Assembly: GCA_046350355.1 (NCBI GenBank)
Contig: JAXMAN010000003.1
Span: forward strand, 186,001 to 250,000
From: UBA966 sp046350355
Lineage (GTDB): Bacteria; Planctomycetota; Phycisphaerae; Phycisphaerales; SM1A02
Direction of reading: 5' to 3'
Length of the DNA stretch: 64,000 nucleotides
This document shows positions 58,060-64,000 of the stretch, piece after piece. The first letter of the stretch is position 1. Each line of letters opens with the position of its first letter. The translations under genes and the position numbers were made by a program. The notes under the pieces were generated by a model. That model did no database searches. It saw nothing but the letters and a program-made list of their open reading frames with translations, and was not told the DNA's origin.

Positions 58060-59793
58060 ATGCCCACCCCCTTCGCCGACCGCCTCCAGATGCAGCACCG
58101 CCTCTTCGCCGAGCTGTCGCGCATGTTCGCGACGGAGGTGCCGCTCTACGACCGGTCGCTGCTGGCCAACGCGGTCTGCAACCGCGCCGTCTGCGACCTG
58201 CTCGCGCAGATGTACCCGGGCTTCCAGGTCAGCGACGCGCAGCTCGAGAAGGACAGCGGCGAACGCCACGGCGCCATCCGCATCGGCCGCCGCGACGAGT
58301 ACCGCTGGATCGCGCGCTTCTTCGCGCAGTTCGGGATGGAGCCGCACGCCTTCTACGACATGTCCAGCGTCGGCGCGCGCAGCCAGCCCATCGTCGCCAC
58401 CGCGTACCGCTCCGTCGTGAACCCCGAGCACCGCGTCTTCACCTCGCTGCTGCAGACCGACTACTTCGACGACGCCACGCGCGCGCGCATCGAGGCGACG
58501 CTCGCGCAGCGCCAGGTCTTCAGCGACCGCGCCCGCGCGCTCATCGAGCAGGCCGAGCGCGACGGCGGCCTCTCCTGGGAGGACGCCGAGGCGCTCATCC
58601 GCGAGGCGACGCAGCGCATCTTCAAGTGGACCGGCACCGCGCGCGACCTCGCGCTCTACAAGGAGCTCTGCGCCGGCGGCTTCAAGATCGCCGCGGACAT
58701 CGCCTGCTTCGACCGCCACCACCTCAACCACCTCACGCCCAACACCTTCTGCATGGACCTGTACACGGCCACGATGAAGCACTGCATGGGCGAGATGGAC
58801 GAGGCGCAGTTCCGCGCGCGCGCGACCGCCGCGCTCACGCGCCTGGCCGCGACCGCCGACCGCGACTTCCTGCGCCTGACGTTCCGCCACCTCTCGCCGG
58901 CGCAGATCGCGGGCTTCCGCAGCGCGCCCGTCGGGCCGGAGACGGTCCGCGCGCTCGTCGACCGCCTGGTCGAGCGCACGCGCCAGCCCGACCTCGACCT
59001 GCGCTCGCTGCCGCACGCGGGCTTCAAGGACTTCACCGAGGGTCCCTCCGCCGACACGCCGATCTTCCTGCGCCAGGACGCGTACCGCGCGCTCACCGAG
59101 CCCGTGCGCTTCACCAACCCCGACGGCAGCGTCGTCGACGCGACGCACACCGCGCGCTTCGGCGAGATCGAGCAGCGCTTCTACGCCGCCACCCCCGAGG
59201 GGCGGGCCCTCTACGACCATTGCCTCGCCGCCGCCGAGGCCGCGCGCGCCGCGGATCCGGGCCTCGCCAAGCGCGATCCCGCCGCCTACGACGCCGCGTA
59301 CGCGAGCCACTTCGCGCCGCTGCCCAAGACGCTCGCGGGCATGCTGCGCCAGGGCTTCGTCTACGGCCGCTACGCGCCCACGCGCCGCGGGCTCGCCGCG
59401 CGCGGCACGATCGCCACGACCGACATCCACGAGCTCGTCTCGCTCGGCTACGCCAGCGCGGAAGGGCTGCGCTGCGAGGACTTCCTGCCCGTCTCCGCGG
59501 CGGGGATCTTCGCGTCAAACCTGAACCAGTACGGCACCGCCTCCACCGCGAAGTCGCGCCCCGTCTACACGCGCCGCATGCTCGAGGAGATCATGGGCCG
59601 CCCCATCGTCGACAGCGAGGCCGTCTACGCCGGCATGGAGGCGCAGTCGCTGCTGGACACCTACGCGCGCCTGGGGCTGCTGGAATCGCTCTCGCCCGCG
59701 CACCGGGAATCGCTCGAGTCCGCCGCCGCCGCGCTCCCGGACGCCGTGCGCGAGGCCGCGCATGCGGAGAGCGAGGCGCTGGCGCTGGTGTGA
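58060..59793 (+). CDS. DUF1338/HglS-type 2-oxoadipate dioxygenase/decarboxylase
   Basis: The 577-residue protein resembles the YdcJ/HglS family. Landmarks are 'CFDRHHLNHLTPNTFCMDLY', whose histidine belongs to the metal site, and C-terminal 'YEDFLPVSAAGIFASNL'-like 'CEDFLPVSAAGIFASNL'. HglS converts 2-oxoadipate to D-2-hydroxyglutarate in lysine breakdown, with iron and a vicinal-oxygen-chelate fold. The protein is longer than the usual 450-residue YdcJ. Start ATG 58060 follows the long GC-rich leader; no strong ribosome binding site is visible. The zinc alcohol dehydrogenase follows 39 bases downstream and may be co-transcribed. Codon use is much more GC-rich than in the defence region. Confidence 0.78.
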   Translation: MPTPFADRLQMQHRLFAELSRMFATEVPLYDRSLLANAVCNRAVCDLLAQMYPGFQVSDAQLEKDSGERHGAIRIGRRDEYRWIARFFAQFGMEPHAFYDMSSVGARSQPIVATAYRSVVNPEHRVFTSLLQTDYFDDATRARIEATLAQRQVFSDRARALIEQAERDGGLSWEDAEALIREATQRIFKWTGTARDLALYKELCAGGFKIAADIACFDRHHLNHLTPNTFCMDLYTATMKHCMGEMDEAQFRARATAALTRLAATADRDFLRLTFRHLSPAQIAGFRSAPVGPETVRALVDRLVERTRQPDLDLRSLPHAGFKDFTEGPSADTPIFLRQDAYRALTEPVRFTNPDGSVVDATHTARFGEIEQRFYAATPEGRALYDHCLAAAEAARAADPGLAKRDPAAYDAAYASHFAPLPKTLAGMLRQGFVYGRYAPTRRGLAARGTIATTDIHELVSLGYASAEGLRCEDFLPVSAAGIFASNLNQYGTASTAKSRPVYTRRMLEEIMGRPIVDSEAVYAGMEAQSLLDTYARLGLLESLSPAHRESLESAAAALPDAVREAAHAESEALALV

Positions 59794-59832
59794 AGCGCGT
59801 GGATCGCGCGCGCGGCGCTACGATCCCGCACC

Positions 59833-60879
59833 ATGTCCACCAAGGCCTACGCCGCGCAGACCGCATCGACCCCGCTCGCACCGCACACGATCAAGCGCCG
59901 CGAGCCGGGCGCCGCGGATGTCGAGATCGACATCCTCTTCTGCGGCGTCTGCCACTCGGACCTGCACTACGCGCGCAACGAGTGGGGGATGGCCGTCTAT
60001 CCCGCGGTGCCGGGGCACGAGATCCTCGGCCGCGTGACGCGCGTCGGCTCCGGCGTGCGCAAGTTCAAGGTCGGCGACCTGGCGGCGGTGGGCTGCCTGG
60101 TCGACTCCTGCCGCACCTGCGCCGCGTGCAAGGCGCACTCGGAGCAGTTCTGCCTCAACGGCATGACGATGACCTACGGCAGCCCGGACCCGCACATCGG
60201 CGGGCACACCTTCGGCGGCTACTCGGAGAAGATCGTCGTCGACGAGGCGTACACCCTCAAGGTGCCGACGAACCTCGACCCCGCGCGCGCCGCGCCGCTG
60301 CTGTGCGCGGGCATCACCACCTACTCGCCGCTGCGCCGCTGGCAGGCGGGCAAGGGCAAGAAGGTCGGCATCGTCGGCCTGGGCGGGCTGGGGCACATGG
60401 GCGTGAAGTTCGCGCATGCGTTCGGCGCGCACACGGTGCTCTTCACGACCTCGGAGAGCAAGGTCGCCGACGGCAAGAAGCTCGGCGCCGACGAGGTGAT
60501 CATCTCCAGGGACCCCGCCGCGATGGCCAAGCACGCGGGCAGCTTCGACCTGATCCTGGACACCGTCTCCGCGGACCACGACCTCAACGCCTACATGGCG
60601 ATGCTGAAGCTCGACGGCTCGATGGTGCTCGTGGGCGTGCCCCCGAATCCGCAGCCGCTGCACGCCTTCTCGCTGGTGTGGCCGCGCCGGCACCTCTCCG
60701 GCTCGCTCATCGGCGGCCTGGCCGAGACGCAGGAGATGCTGGACTTCTGCGGTAAGAACAACATCGCCTGCGACATCGAGCTGATCCGCATCCAGCAGAT
60801 CAACGAGGCGTGGGAGCGGATGCTGAAGGCGGACGTGAAGTACCGGTTTGTGATTGACATGGCGTCGTTGAAGGGGTGA
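59833..60879 (+). CDS. Zinc-dependent NAD(P) alcohol dehydrogenase (YahK/cinnamyl-type)
   Basis: This 348-residue medium-chain dehydrogenase has catalytic-zinc residues in 'CGVCHSDLHYARNEWG' (C, H) and 'PGHEILG', the structural-zinc cysteines in 'CRTCAACKAHSEQFC', and the nucleotide-binding 'GIVGLGGLGHMGVKFA'. 'GHTFGGYSEKIVVDE' is typical for the YahK/AdhC branch, which reduces aldehydes with NADPH. The gene follows the HglS-like gene by 39 bases. Substrate is unknown. Confidence 0.93.
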   Translation: MSTKAYAAQTASTPLAPHTIKRREPGAADVEIDILFCGVCHSDLHYARNEWGMAVYPAVPGHEILGRVTRVGSGVRKFKVGDLAAVGCLVDSCRTCAACKAHSEQFCLNGMTMTYGSPDPHIGGHTFGGYSEKIVVDEAYTLKVPTNLDPARAAPLLCAGITTYSPLRRWQAGKGKKVGIVGLGGLGHMGVKFAHAFGAHTVLFTTSESKVADGKKLGADEVIISRDPAAMAKHAGSFDLILDTVSADHDLNAYMAMLKLDGSMVLVGVPPNPQPLHAFSLVWPRRHLSGSLIGGLAETQEMLDFCGKNNIACDIELIRIQQINEAWERMLKADVKYRFVIDMASLKG

Positions 60880-60922
60880 GCGGGGGGCGGGGGCCCCGGA
60901 TTATTGGCTGAAAGCAGGGTGC

Positions 60923-60951
60923 TTGACGCACCGTGCGCGGCGGGGCATACT
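60923..60951 (+). promoter_or_regulatory. Sigma-70 promoter of the TetR gene
   Basis: 'TTGACG' and 'CATACT' are separated by 17 bases, 33 bases before ATG 60984. The match is good and the position is right. An overlapping palindrome begins at the last base of the -10 box. Confidence 0.65.
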
Positions 60952-60968
60952 GTGAGTGGCCACTGACA
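60951..60968. promoter_or_regulatory. Palindromic operator candidate of the TetR regulator
   Basis: 'TGTGAGTGGCCACTGACA' has a perfect 10-bp core (AGTGGCCACT) with TGT/ACA outer arms. It lies directly downstream of the -10 box and upstream of the TetR-family start codon, where a bound repressor would block transcription. Autoregulation is inferred. Confidence 0.5.
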
Positions 60969-60983
60969 CTACGGCCGCCCACC

Positions 60984-61673
60984 ATGCCTCGACCCAGTCT
61001 TGCAGTCCAGAAGCGCCAGGAGACGATCCCCGTGATCGCCGCGGCGTTCGCGCAGCTTGGGTACCGGCGCACGACGACGGCGGAGCTGGCGCGCCGCTGC
61101 GGGGTGCAGGAGACGATCCTGTACCGGCTGTGGAAGGACAAGCGCGCGATGTTCATCGCCGCGATCGAGCATGTGTACGAGGTCTCCGAGCGCGCCTGGC
61201 GGCATGCGGTGGAGCTGGATGCGGCGGAGGGGGTGCGGGGTGGCGCGCGCGCGGGCGCGAGCAAGCGCGGCAAGCACCGCACAAGCGCCGAGCGCATGCT
61301 GGCGTACGAGTCGCGGCATCTGGGCGAGTTCGGGTACGCGCGGATCCTCTTCGCGGGCCTGGGCGAGACGGATGACCCGCAGATCCGCCGCGCGCTGACG
61401 CGGACCTACGAGCGGTTCCAGGCATTCCTGCGCGAGCAGGTCGAGCATCATCGCGCGACGCGCGGGCCCAGCGGCCGCAGCGGCGCGAAGCGCGGCGCCG
61501 CGCCCGACGCGGACATCAGCGCCTGGGCGCTCGTGGGCCTCGGCACGGTCGCGAGCATCGCGCTGGAGCTGCGCATGCTGGGCCCCGACGACCGCCAGCG
61601 CCTGATGGCGCAGGTGGGCGGGCTGCTGCTCGACGGCGCGGGTGCCGCGGGCGGCGCGGCTTCCAAATCCTGA
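60984..61673 (+). CDS. TetR-family transcriptional regulator
   Basis: The 229-residue protein has the TetR N-terminal DNA-binding domain: 'IAAAFAQLGYRRTTTAELAR', 'CGVQETILYRLWKDKRAMF' (helix-turn-helix with the typical F/Y-x-x-K-x-x-L end). The C-terminal part is helical and ligand binding, with an Arg/Gly-rich insertion at about residue 180. ATG 60984 fits the family start; the ORF upstream overlaps the promoter. A palindrome just upstream suggests it controls itself, and perhaps the neighbouring alcohol dehydrogenase. Confidence 0.85.
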   Translation: MPRPSLAVQKRQETIPVIAAAFAQLGYRRTTTAELARRCGVQETILYRLWKDKRAMFIAAIEHVYEVSERAWRHAVELDAAEGVRGGARAGASKRGKHRTSAERMLAYESRHLGEFGYARILFAGLGETDDPQIRRALTRTYERFQAFLREQVEHHRATRGPSGRSGAKRGAAPDADISAWALVGLGTVASIALELRMLGPDDRQRLMAQVGGLLLDGAGAAGGAASKS

Positions 61674-61776
61674 ATTCAAGGCAGTCACCCGCCGAACGAA
61701 CTTCACGCCTCAAATGTCAGTAAGCACTCACACAACAAAGCGCACCCAATTCCGGATCTCGTCCAAGGAGCCAACC

Positions 61777-62889
61777 ATGCAACTCTTCGCACTCATCTTC
61801 GTCCTGATCACCTCGCTGCTCGGCTTCACGCCGCGCGCGCTCGCCGCCGATTCCGACGCCGCCGCGCGCTTCAAGGCCGCGGGCGCCGGCGCGACCCTCA
61901 CCGTGCTGCCTGCGCGCCTGGCGGGACGGCCGATGGTCCCCGTCGGCAATGCCGTCGCGCTGATGCTCGAGCGCGCGGGCATGACCGCGCTCACCGTGAG
62001 CCACGAGGCCTGGGAACCGCCCGCGGGCGCGGATCTCGCCGCGACGGCGACCGCGCTGGGTGAGCGCGTGCGTGCAGCGGGACCCGCGACCGGGGCCGCA
62101 CCCGCGACGGCCGCCGCGCCCGCCACCGAATTCACCCTCTTCGCCGACATCCTCGGCACCCCCAAGGACGGCATCACCGAACTCCGCGCCGTCGTCGTCG
62201 ACTCCAAGGGCCGCGTCGCCTGGCAGGAGCGCTACGCCAAAGGCGTGAAGGCGTGGGACCGCAGCCCGCCGCGCGAGCCGCTCGACTGCTGCATCCTGCT
62301 CGCGAAGGAGCTCGGCGGCACGCTCGGCCTGGCCGATCCCACGCGCGCGGATGCGCCCGAGGGACCCATCGCGCGAAGCTTCCGTGGATCCTCGGGCATT
62401 CCCGACGATGCGGAGCTCGCAACGATCGCGAAGCGCGGCGCGCAGTTCCGCAAGGACGCACGCACCGCCTCGATCATCATCTACCCCGCGCACGCCGGCG
62501 ACGCGATGAGCGCGCCGAGCGCCGCCGCGATCGCGCAAGCGCTGAAGAACGCGGGCTTCGCGGGCGTGCGGGCTTCCGCCACAGGCCCGGAACTCACCAT
62601 CTCCCGCGACATGAACGAGCAGAAGGTCCTCTGGTCGATGGCCCGCGGCTTCCGCGACCGCATGCGTGCGCAGCGCCCCGACGCGGATTACGCGGTCTTC
62701 GCCGACTACGTCATGGGCCCGGGCGGCGTCGGCGCGGTGCACTTCGCCGTCTGCGACCGCGCGGGCGAGCTGGTGCTCGTGGACTTCCAGAACGACCACT
62801 TTGAAGACTTCCGCGCCGTCGCGCCCAAGGGACGCGACGGCGCGGATGCGCTGGTCGTGCGGCGGATGACCGCACTGGTCGGAAAGTGA
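61777..62889 (+). CDS. Exported protein of unknown function
   Basis: The 370-residue protein starts with a signal peptide ('MQLFALIFVLITSLLGFTPRALA', cleavage probably after ALA). 'AAGGAG' lies 6 bases before ATG 61777, which fixes the start. The mature part is alanine-rich, with two similar-looking alpha/beta halves ('LTVLPARLAG' and 'SIIIYPAHAG' start each). No family is recognised; it may be a periplasmic or surface protein with a duplicated fold. Confidence 0.7.
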   Translation: MQLFALIFVLITSLLGFTPRALAADSDAAARFKAAGAGATLTVLPARLAGRPMVPVGNAVALMLERAGMTALTVSHEAWEPPAGADLAATATALGERVRAAGPATGAAPATAAAPATEFTLFADILGTPKDGITELRAVVVDSKGRVAWQERYAKGVKAWDRSPPREPLDCCILLAKELGGTLGLADPTRADAPEGPIARSFRGSSGIPDDAELATIAKRGAQFRKDARTASIIIYPAHAGDAMSAPSAAAIAQALKNAGFAGVRASATGPELTISRDMNEQKVLWSMARGFRDRMRAQRPDADYAVFADYVMGPGGVGAVHFAVCDRAGELVLVDFQNDHFEDFRAVAPKGRDGADALVVRRMTALVGK

Positions 62890-62913
62890 TGCGCGCTTCC
62901 GGGGAAGCGGTCG

Positions 62914-63930
62914 TCAGGAGCAGGGGCCCCAGTGGGCCAGCAGCAGACCGAGGTCCGCACCATCCACCTCATCGTCGCCGTTGAGGTCGGCCTCGTGGTT
63001 GGCCGGGTCGCCGCCCCAGTTGGCCAGGAGCACTCCCAGATCGGCGCCGTCGATGACGTCGTCGTTGTTGAGGTCCTCGTCGCAGGGGTTGGACTCGTCG
63101 GTGCCCTCGGTGCCGGTGCCGGTGCGCAGGTGGGTGATGAACGCGGCGCTGTCGAGGATGTGGTCGTTGACGTCGCCGACCTCGAAGATGAGCGTGTGCG
63201 TGCCGGCCTCGAGCAGCGCGGTCGTCGTGGTCAGATGGTGGATCACGCCGTGCGGATTGCTGAAGGCGGTGTTCTGGTCGGCGGTCGTCTCGAGGCCCGC
63301 GAAGGAGCTGCCGACCTGCACCGCGCTGCCGCCGGCGTCGAAGGTGATCTGGTTCTGCGGCTCGGTGCCGTCGAGGAAGACCAGGAACGCGTCGGTGAAG
63401 CTGCCGGTCCAGTACGGGTACTCGACGGAGCCGAAGATGAAGTCGAACTTCACCTGGCTGTCGGTGTCGAGGGTGAAGGTGACCTCGAGCGCGGCGACGT
63501 CGTAGCAGCCGTAGAAGTTCTCGATGTGTCCGGCCTTCATGCCGTAGTTGTCGAACTCCGGCGTGTTGCCGGGCATGTCCATGAACATCTGCTGGTTCAC
63601 CTGGAAGGGCGGCGACGCGGGGTCGTAGCTCGGATCGGTCGCGCCCGGGATCGGGCCCATGTCGGTGACATCGCCGCTGCTGAGCACGATGCCGTCCGGG
63701 ATGGTGACCGGCGGGAGGTTGAAGTTGGCGTAGGTCCCGAACTGCCCGGGCATGCCGTTGCGGACGACGACGGAGTCGATGGTCAGCCCGACGGGATGCA
63801 GCGCGGCGGCGAGGAGCGCCTCGTCCTGGGTCGGCGTGGTGGTCACGGAGGCCAGCGCGGTGGAGGCCGTGATGGTCGTGGTGGCGAGGAGGAAGAACAC
63901 AGACGACGGGCGGTGCGTGTGCTTGGACAT
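62914..63930 (-). CDS. Secreted protein with choice-of-anchor L-like domain and dockerin-like repeats
   Basis: The 338-residue protein has a signal peptide ('SVFFLLATTTITASTALA'). The middle region ('GIVLSSGDVTDM', 'VKFDFIFGSVEYPYW', 'DAFLVFLDG', 'HTLIFEVGDVNDHILDSAAF') matches the choice-of-anchor L domain of bacterial surface proteins. The C-terminus carries two dockerin type I-like calcium loops, 'DLNNDDVIDGADLGVLLANW' and 'DLNGDDEVDGADLGLLLAHW', ending 'GPCS'. This terminal pair is common in exported proteins of Phycisphaerae and is the best taxonomic marker in the window. It converges with the gene at 61777 (24 bases apart). Confidence 0.88.
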   Translation of the reverse strand: MSKHTHRPSSVFFLLATTTITASTALASVTTTPTQDEALLAAALHPVGLTIDSVVVRNGMPGQFGTYANFNLPPVTIPDGIVLSSGDVTDMGPIPGATDPSYDPASPPFQVNQQMFMDMPGNTPEFDNYGMKAGHIENFYGCYDVAALEVTFTLDTDSQVKFDFIFGSVEYPYWTGSFTDAFLVFLDGTEPQNQITFDAGGSAVQVGSSFAGLETTADQNTAFSNPHGVIHHLTTTTALLEAGTHTLIFEVGDVNDHILDSAAFITHLRTGTGTEGTDESNPCDEDLNNDDVIDGADLGVLLANWGGDPANHEADLNGDDEVDGADLGLLLAHWGPCS

Positions 63931-64000
63931 GGGTCCGAGAGTAGGGGTGGAACGCGCGCACGCAAGCGATCGCGGACGAGCGCGGCGTGAAAAAGACCCT

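Noticed and set aside
57687..60755. 1022-codon plus-strand open frame across the HglS-like and alcohol dehydrogenase genes
   Set aside because: It is out of frame with two genes that have convincing family motifs, and its product is Arg/Ala/Pro/His-rich low-complexity sequence.
1..64000. tRNA or rRNA genes and phage integrase
   Set aside because: No cloverleaf-type stretch with a TTCGA-like T-loop, rRNA segment or tyrosine/serine recombinase motif was noticed on either strand; a covariance search was not possible.

Overview
The window is high-GC DNA from a bacterium that is most likely a planctomycete of the class Phycisphaerae. The best clue is the secreted protein at 62914-63930 (minus), which ends in two dockerin-like 'DLNxDDxVDGADLGxLLAxWG' repeats, a C-terminal signature common in that group. 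The large vWA/kinase/FHA clusters and long DnaJ-TPR proteins fit as well. No rRNA, tRNA, integrase or CRISPR array was found.

Most of the window (1 to about 57.7 kb) is an accessory region dominated by conflict and defence genes. From left to right: (a) 1-9684, a translationally coupled helicase(DUF1998) / SNF2 helicase / N6-adenine methyltransferase module resembling DISARM; (b) 9743-11074, a DUF262-HNH nuclease; (c) 11654-13602, a DarT-like ADP-ribosyltransferase toxin with a NADAR-type antitoxin; (d) 14399-18752, a coiled-coil McrB-like motor with a McrC-like PD-(D/E)xK nuclease. Degraded IS3-family remnants separate (b), (c) and (d).

(e) 19273-21632 holds a membrane zinc-ribbon protein and a ClpP-like protease. 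(f) 21942-29674 is a tightly overlapping operon of two vWA proteins, a Ser/Thr kinase, an FHA-like protein, a PPP phosphatase, a membrane zinc-ribbon protein, a MotA/ExbB-like channel protein and a MotB-like protein whose periplasmic domain is replaced by a vWA domain. It resembles Zorya in its motor but has a kinase/phosphatase circuit. (g) 29916-37133 (minus) is an operon with RmuC, a RecB-like/DUF2779 nuclease and two degenerate RuvB-like AAA proteins, behind a near-consensus sigma-70 promoter.

(h) 37440-45513 is the most striking part. A prokaryotic viperin (minus) and a divergent operon (Upf1-like helicase, winged-helix protein, PLD nuclease, CARF-AAA+ sigma-54 activator) each have a sigma-54 promoter matching the consensus. 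Two related palindromes lie midway between the promoters. This looks like an inducible antiviral regulon controlled by its own nucleotide-sensing activator.

(i) 46583-55691 encodes a type VII secretion-like FtsK ATPase, three small WXG100-like helical proteins, a ParB-like-domain protein, a vWA protein and a DnaJ protein with tandem 76-77-residue repeats. (j) 56590-57714 (minus) is a third degenerate RuvB-like paralogue. (k) 58060-63930 looks like ordinary chromosome: a DUF1338/HglS-type dioxygenase, a zinc alcohol dehydrogenase, a TetR regulator with a probable operator, and two exported proteins.

All functions are inferred from motifs read by eye. No database search was run.
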